From: Tenacibaculum sp. SZ-18
GTDB taxonomy: Bacteria; Bacteroidota; Bacteroidia; Flavobacteriales; Flavobacteriaceae
Reading direction: 5' to 3'
DNA: 64,000 nt
Assembly (NCBI RefSeq): GCF_002813915.1
Contig: NZ_CP019335.1
Span: 2,463,777 to 2,527,776 of the forward strand
Shown: in pieces, positions 9,262 through 16,426 of the stretch
How the letters are laid out: each line of letters starts with the position of its first letter
How positions within the stretch are numbered: position 1 is the first letter of the stretch
The notes under the pieces: model-generated
Seen by the model: only the letters and a program-made list of their open reading frames with translations
Told to the model about the DNA's origin: nothing
Databases searched by the model: none
Made by a program: the position numbers and the translations under genes

Positions 9262-9293
9262 AAAAGCTACTTTCATGAATGAAAGTAGCTTTT
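9262..9293 (-). terminator. terminator of the rpmB-rpmG-DUF4295 operon
   Basis: A 15-bp stem (9262-9276 with 9279-9293) carries A's on one side and, on the minus strand, a run of seven T's. It lies 21 bp after the stop of the DUF4295 gene and before ftsY. Confidence 0.85.
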
Positions 9294-9313
9294 CTTTAAA
9301 CTGTATACAAGAA

Positions 9314-9466
9314 TTACTTTTTTGCCAAAAAGTCGTTTACTTGCGTAGGATCCATAATAGCTTCAACGAATGTGTAAGCACCAGACTTTGGAGACTTTAC
9401 CATTTTGATAGCTTTAGTTAATCTTTTAGAACCTGTTTGTAACGTTGCTACTGATTTTTTTGCCAT
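9314..9466 (-). CDS. DUF4295 protein, ribosome-associated neighbour of L33
   Basis: 50 residues, starting MAKKSVATLQTGSKRLTKAI and ending in VNDFLAKK. Very basic. This is the short DUF4295 protein that in Bacteroidota is nearly always encoded just after L28 and L33, and is thought to be tied to the ribosome; function unproven. Start ATG at 9466 lies 10 bp after the rpmG stop, which supports cotranslation, and a terminator follows. Confidence 0.92.
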   Translation of the reverse strand: MAKKSVATLQTGSKRLTKAIKMVKSPKSGAYTFVEAIMDPTQVNDFLAKK

Positions 9467-9476
9467 GACCTACCTA

Positions 9477-9659
9477 TTATTTAATTTCTTTATGAACTGT
9501 CATCTTCTTCAAGATTGGATTAAATTTCTTTAATTCCATTCTATCTGGAGTATTCTTCTTATTCTTAGTTGTAATGTAACGAGAAGTTCCTGGTTGACCA
9601 GATGCCTTGTGCTCAGTACACTCTAAAATAACCTGAACTCTATTTCCTTTTTTTGCCAT
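9477..9659 (-). CDS. rpmG: 50S ribosomal protein L33
   Basis: 60 residues, full length. Typical L33: [12 protein letters not shown] start, [23 protein letters not shown] middle. It lacks the four zinc-binding cysteines (a C-minus form), with a single Cys in ILECTEH. Second gene of the rpmB-rpmG-DUF4295 operon, 26 bp after rpmB. Confidence 0.97.
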   Translation of the reverse strand: MAKKGNRVQVILECTEHKASGQPGTSRYITTKNKKNTPDRMELKKFNPILKKMTVHKEIK

Positions 9660-9685
9660 CTCTGTATAACTTTATCTAGTAGTAA

Positions 9686-9925
9686 TTACTTTGTTAAGAA
9701 ACCTTTTTCTCTTGCTTCTTTGATTACAGCTGTAATTCCTTTCTTGTTAATATTTTTTAATGCAGAAGCAGATACTTTTAATGTAATCCAATTATCCTCT
9801 TCTGGAATATAAAAACGCTTTGTCATTAAATTAGCGTTGAATTTTCTTTTTGTTCTATTTAAAGCGTGAGATACATTGTTACCTACCATCGCTTTTTTTC
9901 CTGTTAATTCACAAACTCTAGACAT
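9686..9925 (-). CDS. rpmB: 50S ribosomal protein L28
   Basis: 79 residues, the family's normal length, with the hallmark start [21 protein letters not shown] and the NRTKRKF basic patch. First gene of the operon; a good promoter lies 39-71 bp upstream. Confidence 0.97.
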   Translation of the reverse strand: MSRVCELTGKKAMVGNNVSHALNRTKRKFNANLMTKRFYIPEEDNWITLKVSASALKNINKKGITAVIKEAREKGFLTK

Positions 9926-9963
9926 CTTCTTGACAGTTTTTGGTGTTATTTCTAAACGAGGTG

Positions 9964-9996
9964 CAAATATACGTATTTTTAACTAAAACAAACAAA
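9964..9996 (-). promoter_or_regulatory. promoter of the rpmB operon
   Basis: On the minus strand a TTTG (9993-9996) is followed after 21 bp by TATATTTG (9964-9971). This matches the Bacteroidota -33/-7 pair in sequence and spacing and lies 38 bp upstream of the rpmB start. Confidence 0.75.
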
Positions 9997-10007
9997 ATAT
10001 ATTTACG

Positions 10008-11255
10008 TTAATTTTTCATATTCATTCTCAAAATCAACTCTAAAGCTTTATTAACAGTTTTATTAATGACTTTTTCTCTTGGATTACCAAAATTGTACTC
10101 GTGTACCTCTGCCCCATTTTCATCAGCAATACCAATATATACCAAACCAACATCTTTATCATTATGATCGGTAGTTGGCCCTGCATTTCCCGTAATAGAT
10201 ATTGCTAAATCAGTATGCACTTTTTTTCTAGCATTAATTGCCATTAACTCGGCAACTTCTTTACTGACAACAGTATTTTCCTTTATTAAAGACATTGGCA
10301 CATCTAGTAATTGTTCTTTCATTTGAGAATTATAAACGACAAAGCCTCCTTTAAAATACGCCGAAGAACCTGGAACTGAAACTAAGGTTGAAGCAATTTT
10401 TCCTCCAGTCATGCTTTCTGCTGTACAAATTGTTAGCTCTTTTGATTTTAAAATTTTCCCTACTTGACTCTCTATAGAACCTTCATCTTCGTACCCTACG
10501 AAAATATCATCTACCAATGCTGATAATTTAATTACTTTATCAGATAAAGCTTCCTTTAAATCCTCTAAATTATCTCCTTTAGCACTTAACCTTAGCCTTA
10601 CTCTTCCAAAAGAAGGCAAGTAAGCTAGTTTTATATTCTTAGGTAAACTATTTTCAAAATCCTCAATTCTACTTGCTATAACACTTTCTCCCTGTCCGTA
10701 GGTAAGTATTGTTTTGTGTAGAATGTAAGGTAAATCAAACTCTTCTTGTAATTTTGGTAATACTTCATAAGTCATTAAACCTCTCATTTCGTAAGGTACA
10801 CCTGGGAGAGAAACAAAAACAGTATTATTTTCATTGAACCACATGCCAGGAGCGGTTCCTAAATGATTCATTAATAAAGTAGCTTTTGAGGGTAATTCCG
10901 CCTGATATTTTTGAACTTCGTTAAATGGGTGATTAAACTTCTTAAATAGAAACTTAATATTATCGATAACCTCAGGATACGTTATCACCTTTTCATCTTT
11001 AAAGTATTCAGCTATTGTTTTTTTGGTAATATCGTCTTTCGTTGGACCTAATCCTCCTGTAATTATTACAACATCAGCTCTATTTTCAGCCTCCTTTAAT
11101 GCGTTTAATATATGTTGTCTTTCATCTTGAATCGATGTGATTTGATACACCGATACACCTATCTTATTTAATTCCTTACCAATCCATTGCGAATTCGTAT
11201 CTACAATCTGACCAATTAGAATTTCATCTCCAATGGTTATAATTTCTGCATTCAT
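10008..11255 (-). CDS. cinA: CinA family nicotinamide-nucleotide amidohydrolase / molybdopterin-binding protein
   Basis: 415 residues, the usual two-domain form. Residues 1-170 are the MoCF/CinA N-terminal domain (IGDEILIGQ, GGLGPTKDD); about 250-412 are the CinA C-terminal amidohydrolase domain (TAESMTGGKIAS, GNAGP). The C-terminal domain deamidates NMN to recycle pyridine nucleotides. Its start is 7 bp after the stop of the third small membrane paralog, so it ends a likely operon FAH-hydrolase - three membrane proteins - cinA. Confidence 0.95.
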   Translation of the reverse strand: MNAEIITIGDEILIGQIVDTNSQWIGKELNKIGVSVYQITSIQDERQHILNALKEAENRADVVIITGGLGPTKDDITKKTIAEYFKDEKVITYPEVIDNIKFLFKKFNHPFNEVQKYQAELPSKATLLMNHLGTAPGMWFNENNTVFVSLPGVPYEMRGLMTYEVLPKLQEEFDLPYILHKTILTYGQGESVIASRIEDFENSLPKNIKLAYLPSFGRVRLRLSAKGDNLEDLKEALSDKVIKLSALVDDIFVGYEDEGSIESQVGKILKSKELTICTAESMTGGKIASTLVSVPGSSAYFKGGFVVYNSQMKEQLLDVPMSLIKENTVVSKEVAELMAINARKKVHTDLAISITGNAGPTTDHNDKDVGLVYIGIADENGAEVHEYNFGNPREKVINKTVNKALELILRMNMKN

Positions 11256-11262
11256 AAACTTA

Positions 11263-11589
11263 CTACTCCTTGTTTCCTATTTGATTAATAACATTGTCTA
11301 ACTGAGGTTTTTCCTTTTCCCATTTTTTTTGCAAAAACATAAATAATAAGTAGGAACTTAGACCACCAGAAGGGAGTTCTATTAATGCCAAACTCAATCT
11401 ATCTGTAGTTTCCATCCAGTTCGATTCCATTGCTATTAAAATAGCTGCCAAAATAATTCCAAAAACAAATACTCCTGAATAGTAAGAAACAATTCCTAAA
11501 ACTGTAATTCCCCATTTACTCTTTTCATATTCTCCGGCCAACTCATAAAATTTCTTTCCTATTATTACTAAAATAATTATTCCGATCAT
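11263..11589 (-). CDS. small membrane protein, third of a paralogous triplet
   Basis: 108 residues with three or four hydrophobic segments (about 1-12, 28-52, 70-90). It shares with its two upstream neighbours an N-terminal pattern: helix, aromatic pair, L-A/S-x-x-Y-x-(R/K)(S/N), then a second membrane helix with L-G and Y. The end is a charged tail KKWEKEKPQLDNVINQIGNKE, very like the tail of the first copy (12241 start). Function unknown. Spaced 10 bp from the second copy and 7 bp from cinA. Confidence 0.75.
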   Translation of the reverse strand: MIGIIILVIIGKKFYELAGEYEKSKWGITVLGIVSYYSGVFVFGIILAAILIAMESNWMETTDRLSLALIELPSGGLSSYLLFMFLQKKWEKEKPQLDNVINQIGNKE

Positions 11590-11599
11590 ACGTGATTTT

Positions 11600-11908
11600 T
11601 TAATTTATTCCTTTTCCGTTAATGTCATTCTCTCTTTTAATCTTACTTTCCGTTACTTTATATGAAATTCCTGTAACAAATATTGCTAAAGGAATAGAAA
11701 AGCAACTTATAATAGTCGGGTTAGAATAAGGGAATTTTAAACCTATATTTAGAAATATCATCATAAAAACTGTGCCCGCATAATATGTTACTAAAAAAAC
11801 GACTACTCCAATAATCAAGTATAGAATTGGGTTTCTCTTATATTTCTGTGAAAGTTTAAGAAATTGATATCCTGTAAATATTACTCCTAATACAATTATT
11901 AAATCCAT
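11600..11908 (-). CDS. small membrane protein, second of a paralogous triplet
   Basis: 102 residues, three or four membrane helices. The QFLKLSQKYKRNP segment lines up with FYELAGEYEKSK and YYNLANKYNRSR of its neighbours, followed by a long hydrophobic stretch. Its C-terminal tail (KIKRENDINGKGIN) is more divergent than in the other two. Function unknown; 6 bp from the gene upstream, so cotranscribed. Confidence 0.72.
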   Translation of the reverse strand: MDLIIVLGVIFTGYQFLKLSQKYKRNPILYLIIGVVVFLVTYYAGTVFMMIFLNIGLKFPYSNPTIISCFSIPLAIFVTGISYKVTESKIKRENDINGKGIN

Positions 11909-11914
11909 TTATTC

Positions 11915-12241
11915 TTATTCTTTTCCTATTTCATCTATAGCTTTATTAGCATCAACATTCACTTTTTTCAACCATTTTTTCTCCAACCAAAAATGAACCA
12001 GAATTACTACTAATACACCTATTAAAAAAGACAATAATCGATGTGTTGACCTACCAATATTATTTGATATGACACCAAGAAATGTGTAGGTCAATGCGTT
12101 CAGGAAAACAACTACAATGTAAATTCCTAAACCCAACAACATATATCCTATTCTACTTCTGTTATATTTATTAGCTAAATTATAATAAGACCATGCTATA
12201 GTAATAAGAATAATAATTAATAAAACAGAAGTTAGATTCAT
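11915..12241 (-). CDS. small membrane protein, first of a paralogous triplet
   Basis: 108 residues with three or four membrane helices (about 3-18, 30-52, 66-85). Motif YYNLANKYNRSRIGY followed by a second helix, then tail EKKWLKK...AIDEIGKE. Its start overlaps the stop of the FAH-family gene by ATGA, a translational-coupling arrangement. Function unknown. Confidence 0.75.
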   Translation of the reverse strand: MNLTSVLLIIILITIAWSYYNLANKYNRSRIGYMLLGLGIYIVVVFLNALTYTFLGVISNNIGRSTHRLLSFLIGVLVVILVHFWLEKKWLKKVNVDANKAIDEIGKE

Positions 12242-12846
12242 TTTACTTTTATTTCGAATGCCTTTTTACCTTCAATAACTCCAGTTAACAAATCATTTTC
12301 TACGACTTTTCCGACACCTGCAGGTGTACCTGTAAAAATTATATCTCCTTTTTTTAAGGTGAAAAACTGAGATACATAACTCACCAATTCATCCACTTTC
12401 CAAAGCATAGCTTTTGTATTGCCATCTTGAACTACTTCTCCATTTTTATGTAATTGAAAAGACAAATTTTCTAAATCAAACTCCTTCTTAGGATAAAACT
12501 CGCCGATAATAGCACTACCGTCAAAAGCTTTCGCTTTTTCCCAGGGCAATCCTTTAGCTTTACATTCTGCTTGAACATCACGAGCAGTAAAATCAATTCC
12601 TAAACCTATGGCGTCATAATATTTATGAGCAAATTTGGTTGAAATATGCTTTCCTACTTTATTAATTTTGACCAAAACCTCTACTTCATAGTGAACATCA
12701 TTAGAAAATGGTGGTATAAAAAATGGATTTCTTTTTGGTAAGATTGCAGAATCAGGTTTCATGAAAACAACCGGATTACTTGGTCTTTCATTTGCTAATT
12801 CTTCTATATGTTTTGCGTAATTACGCCCGATACAAATTATTTTCAT
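12238..12846 (-). CDS. fumarylacetoacetate hydrolase (FAH) family protein
   Basis: 202 residues, the compact form of the FAH fold with the single catalytic domain. Key metal-binding pattern VHYEVEVLVKI (E-x-E) and the later Asp in LGIDFTARD, plus the GTPAGVG loop near 185, are present. Members are acylpyruvases, oxaloacetate decarboxylases or isomerase/decarboxylases of aromatic degradation; the short form most resembles acylpyruvase/oxaloacetate decarboxylase (FAHD1-like). Substrate is inference. Followed with ATGA overlap by the membrane triplet. Confidence 0.9.
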   Translation of the reverse strand: MKIICIGRNYAKHIEELANERPSNPVVFMKPDSAILPKRNPFFIPPFSNDVHYEVEVLVKINKVGKHISTKFAHKYYDAIGLGIDFTARDVQAECKAKGLPWEKAKAFDGSAIIGEFYPKKEFDLENLSFQLHKNGEVVQDGNTKAMLWKVDELVSYVSQFFTLKKGDIIFTGTPAGVGKVVENDLLTGVIEGKKAFEIKVK

Positions 12847-12884
12847 GTTGATTATATCTTTGAATAAATCAAATATCTTACTAT

Positions 12885-13754
12885 TTATTCTCCCGACTCA
12901 GGAAATACAATTGCTCTATTATCAGAAACAATTATTTGATGTTGTAAATGAGATTTTACAGCTTTTGCTAGGACTAACCTTTCAATATCTGCCCCAATTC
13001 CTTTCAATGTTTTTGGTGTACTTTCGTGTGAAATCCTTTCAACATCTTGCTCGATTATTGGACCTTCGTCTAAATCGACAGTCGCATAATGTGCTGTTGC
13101 TCCAATTAACTTTACTCCTCTCTCATAAGCTCTTTGATACGGATTTGCTCCTTGAAATGCTGGTAAAAACGAATGATGAATATTAATAATTTTTTGAGGA
13201 TACTTATTTATAAAATCTTCAGAAAGGATTTGCATGTAACGAGCCATTACAATTAAATCAATATTATATTTAGTTAATAATTCTACAACCTGAGCTTCTT
13301 GTTCTTTCTTTGTTTCCTTTGTTATTGGTAAATGATAATAAGGAATATCGAACATGTTAGCGATGGATTTCAACTTATCATGATTACTAATTATTAAACT
13401 TATATTACAATCAATAGTTCCTTCTCTTTGTCTTTCCAACAAATCATATAAGCAATGACTCGTGTGCGAAACCATAATCGCCACATTTTGTTTTTCTTTT
13501 TCGTAATGAACCGACCAAGTACAACTTAGAGAATCGGCTAAATTTAAAAACTCAGTTTCTAAATCGTTTTTAGTAATATTAGCATCTTCTGCATCTAAAC
13601 GAATACGCATATAATAACGATCTGCAATGGCGTTTACATATTGCTGACAACTTAAAATGTTAAAGCCTTGTTCATAGAAAAACGTTGTAAACTTGGCAAC
13701 TAAACCTTTCTGATCAGGGCATTTAATTAAAAAAGTAACTACTTGTGATTGCAT
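12885..13754 (-). CDS. purU: formyltetrahydrofolate deformylase
   Basis: 289 residues, normal length. N-terminal ACT domain (about 6-85) and C-terminal formyltransferase-fold domain with the catalytic region NIHHSFLPAFQGANPY (about 190-205) and a downstream TVDLDEGPII with the catalytic Asp. The enzyme splits 10-formyl-THF to formate and THF, balancing one-carbon pools and feeding PurT. It lies between menB and the FAH gene, 38 bp before the FAH start. Confidence 0.95.
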   Translation of the reverse strand: MQSQVVTFLIKCPDQKGLVAKFTTFFYEQGFNILSCQQYVNAIADRYYMRIRLDAEDANITKNDLETEFLNLADSLSCTWSVHYEKEKQNVAIMVSHTSHCLYDLLERQREGTIDCNISLIISNHDKLKSIANMFDIPYYHLPITKETKKEQEAQVVELLTKYNIDLIVMARYMQILSEDFINKYPQKIINIHHSFLPAFQGANPYQRAYERGVKLIGATAHYATVDLDEGPIIEQDVERISHESTPKTLKGIGADIERLVLAKAVKSHLQHQIIVSDNRAIVFPESGE

Positions 13755-13802
13755 TAGAATTTTTGGGTGGTTATTACTTTACTTAGCAAAAAGGAAACCT
13801 CT

Positions 13803-14642
13803 CTATGGAATCCATTTTTTATCAAAATTTGGTTTTCTCTTTTCTAAGAAAGCATCTCTTCCTTCTTTAGCTTCATCAGTCATGTAAGCCAAACGAGTTG
13901 CCTCTCCAGCAAAAACTTGCTGTCCAACCATTCCATCATCTGTTAAGTTCATGGCAAACTTCAACATTTTTATAGAAGTTGGAGATTTTGCTAAAATTTC
14001 TTGTGCCCATTGAAAAGCTGTATCCTCTAACTCGTCATGAGGAATAACGGCATTTACCATTCCCATTTCATACGCTTCTTGAGCAGAATAATTTCTACCT
14101 AAGAAAAATATTTCTCTTGCTTTTTTCTGTCCAACCATTTTTGCCAAATAAGCAGAACCATATCCTCCATCAAATGAAGTTACATCGGCATCTGTTTGTT
14201 TAAAAATAGCGTTTTCTTTACTCGCTAAAGTTAAATCGCAAGTCACGTGTAGACTGTGACCTCCACCAACTGCCCAACCTGGAACCACAGCAATTACTGC
14301 CTTTGGCATAAAACGAATTAAACGTTGAACTTCTAAAATATTTAGTCTGTGATAACCATCTTGACCGACATAACCTTGATGTCCTCTAGCTTTTTGATCT
14401 CCACCTGAGCAAAAGCTCCAAATTCCATCTTTAGTTGATGGACCTTCCGCAGACAATAAAACTACTCCAATCGAGGTATCTTCATGTGCATCTTGAAATG
14501 CATCCAATAATTCACTAGTCGTGTGAGGACGAAATGCATTCCTAACGTTTGGCCTGTTAAAAGCTATTCTAGCTACACCTTGTGACTTCTTGTACGTAAT
14601 GTCTGTATACTCTTTTGCAGTTTTCCAGTCTATGTTCATCAT
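13803..14642 (-). CDS. menB: 1,4-dihydroxy-2-naphthoyl-CoA synthase
   Basis: 279 residues of the crotonase fold. MenB closes the naphthoate ring from o-succinylbenzoyl-CoA in menaquinone synthesis. CoA/oxyanion loop WSFCSGGDQKARG (about 75-87) and GGGHSLHVTCDLTLAS with the catalytic loop TDADVTSFDGGYGSA are present. Two start codons are possible (14642 or 14639, MMNIDW). menD lies 1.8 kb upstream on the same strand, with an opposite-strand gene between. Confidence 0.96.
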   Translation of the reverse strand: MMNIDWKTAKEYTDITYKKSQGVARIAFNRPNVRNAFRPHTTSELLDAFQDAHEDTSIGVVLLSAEGPSTKDGIWSFCSGGDQKARGHQGYVGQDGYHRLNILEVQRLIRFMPKAVIAVVPGWAVGGGHSLHVTCDLTLASKENAIFKQTDADVTSFDGGYGSAYLAKMVGQKKAREIFFLGRNYSAQEAYEMGMVNAVIPHDELEDTAFQWAQEILAKSPTSIKMLKFAMNLTDDGMVGQQVFAGEATRLAYMTDEAKEGRDAFLEKRKPNFDKKWIP

Positions 14643-14735
14643 AATTTGAAAAAAATATCGTTATTTAGAAAAAACAAAAATACTATATTATACCTTAGCA
14701 TTATTATAAGGTATACCCCAAACATAAAATTATCG

Positions 14736-16007
14736 ATGAGAAATTTAATTTTAGCGACCTTTTTACTTTTAAGTTCAGTTGCGTTTGCTCAAAAAATATA
14801 TAATAAGAAAGTAAGCTCTGTTCAATTTAATGCAGACCGTGACATTAAATTATATTTACCTGAGGGACATGAAACTGACACTATTAGAAAATATCCTGTT
14901 GCCATAGTTTTGAATAACGATTACTTATTCGATATTTATTTAGGAAATTCTAAAATTTATGCAGCAGCAGATTTAACTCCAAAACAAATTGTTGTTGGAT
15001 TAGATGTAGACTTTAGGAGAAATAAAGATGTTTCAACAGTTGGAAAAAGTGGAGGATTAACAGATCAGAGTAAAAAGTTTTACAACTATATTAAGGAGGA
15101 ACTTATTCCTTATTTAGAAGCGAATTACAAAACATCTCCTTATTTAACAATTGTTGGAGATGGAGAAGCTGCAAATTTCTTACTTCATTTCTTAAAAGAA
15201 AAAAAACCAATCTTCAATGCATATGTGTGTATATCACCTATGCTTACGAATCAAAGTATACGTTTATTAACTACTTATAATTTAAAACGATTGGATGAAT
15301 TAGATAATCAGTTTTACTTATACATGAGTTCTAACGCCTTTGAAAAGGAGGAGCGAAAAGATTATTTTGAACAAGCTAAGAAAGGTTTAGAATCACTTGC
15401 GATAAAAAATTTGCATTTAGCTTTTAAAGACTATAAAGACGTTCCAAATAAACCTGCGGCAATTGTAAAAGCTCCAACGGATATTTTTAGTACTATTTTC
15501 GAACTGTATCCAAGAATTTCTAAAAAAGAGTATGACGAAAAGATTAAAGACCTCGATCCACTCGAAGCTATTAAATATTTAGAATCGAAATACATTGAAA
15601 TTGAATATTTATACGGAACAAATTTGAATGTTCGTTTTCAAGATATTTACGCCATTGAAGGAATTGTAATTGATCGTCAAGATGGAGATTACCTAAGAGT
15701 TCTTGGGGATTTTGTTATGATTAAGCATCCTGAATCTCACTTAGGTGAATATTACGTAGGAATGTATCATGAATTAGGTAAAAATTATGAACAAGCATTA
15801 TTCTATTATAAAGAGGCTTATGGAAAAATGGAGCTTTCAGATTCTAACACTGAACTTTTTTATGAGAACATTATTCGAATCGAAAATGCAATTCAAAATG
15901 AACCTAAAGAACAGCCTTTAGATGAACTTCCTTTTGAAGACGAAGAAAACAATGATGAGAATCCTGAAGAGGATGAAGAAGAAAAAGAGGGCAAATACAA
16001 AAGCTAG
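14736..16007 (+). CDS. secreted esterase-fold (alpha/beta hydrolase) protein, probable pseudo-enzyme
   Basis: 423 residues from the ATG at 14736, which begins a clear signal peptide MRNLILATFLLLSSVAFAQ; an in-frame TTG further upstream would put 30 basic residues before it and would begin next to menB. Residues about 20-270 resemble the esterase D / enterochelin-esterase fold. At the nucleophile elbow, where GHSxGG is expected, it reads VGDGEAAN, so the catalytic Ser appears lost. Residues 300-400 look like a TPR-type helical part (HELGKNYEQALFYYKEA), and the last 30 residues are extremely acidic. Most likely a binding or scaffolding protein; function unknown. Converges with the CvfB-like gene, 2 bp apart. 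Confidence 0.78.
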   Translation: MRNLILATFLLLSSVAFAQKIYNKKVSSVQFNADRDIKLYLPEGHETDTIRKYPVAIVLNNDYLFDIYLGNSKIYAAADLTPKQIVVGLDVDFRRNKDVSTVGKSGGLTDQSKKFYNYIKEELIPYLEANYKTSPYLTIVGDGEAANFLLHFLKEKKPIFNAYVCISPMLTNQSIRLLTTYNLKRLDELDNQFYLYMSSNAFEKEERKDYFEQAKKGLESLAIKNLHLAFKDYKDVPNKPAAIVKAPTDIFSTIFELYPRISKKEYDEKIKDLDPLEAIKYLESKYIEIEYLYGTNLNVRFQDIYAIEGIVIDRQDGDYLRVLGDFVMIKHPESHLGEYYVGMYHELGKNYEQALFYYKEAYGKMELSDSNTELFYENIIRIENAIQNEPKEQPLDELPFEDEENNDENPEEDEEEKEGKYKS

Positions 16008-16009
16008 TA

Positions 16010-16423
16010 TTATTTAACTAGCTCTATTCTATCTGATTTAAGAATTATTTTCTTCTTTTTGTATAAAGTACCAATAGCTCTTTTAAATGCTTTTTTACTT
16101 AATTGTAAGTGAAATTTAATAGATTCAGGAGAGCTTTTGTCTGTTAATAACAAAAAACCTTTTTCATTCAATTTTTGGAGAACCTTATCCACATCTTCAT
16201 CAATAACGTTTCTAAAACCTTGTGGCCTCAAAGAAACATCAATTTTTTCATCTTCTCTAATTTTCTTAATAAATCCATCAATTCGCATACCTTCTTCTAA
16301 TTCCGTAAAAACCTCATTAGCATAAAGTAAACCCTCATAAGTTTCTTCAATTAAAACAGTATACCCAAGAGCTGTTTGAACTCCAATAATTAACTCTACT
16401 TTATCTCCCTCTTTAAATTGCAT
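16010..16423 (-). CDS. half-length CvfB-like S1/winged-helix RNA-binding protein
   Basis: 137 residues. Residues 1-62 form an S1-type RNA-binding domain (GYTVLIEETYEGLLYANEVF, then KIREDEKIDVSLRP); residues 70-137 look like the CvfB winged helix (LSKKAFKRAIGTLYKKKKI). Full CvfB proteins are about 280 residues with further S1 domains before this part, so this is the C-terminal half alone. Its ATG starts 3 bp after menD stops, so it is cotranscribed with menD. Role in RNA binding is inference from the domain. Confidence 0.8.
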   Translation of the reverse strand: MQFKEGDKVELIIGVQTALGYTVLIEETYEGLLYANEVFTELEEGMRIDGFIKKIREDEKIDVSLRPQGFRNVIDEDVDKVLQKLNEKGFLLLTDKSSPESIKFHLQLSKKAFKRAIGTLYKKKKIILKSDRIELVK

Positions 16424-16426
16424 TTG

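Noticed and set aside
16002-16023. Inverted repeat AGCTAGT...ACTAGCT between convergent genes
   Set aside because: It has no T-run on either side and covers both stop codons; too weak to call a terminator.
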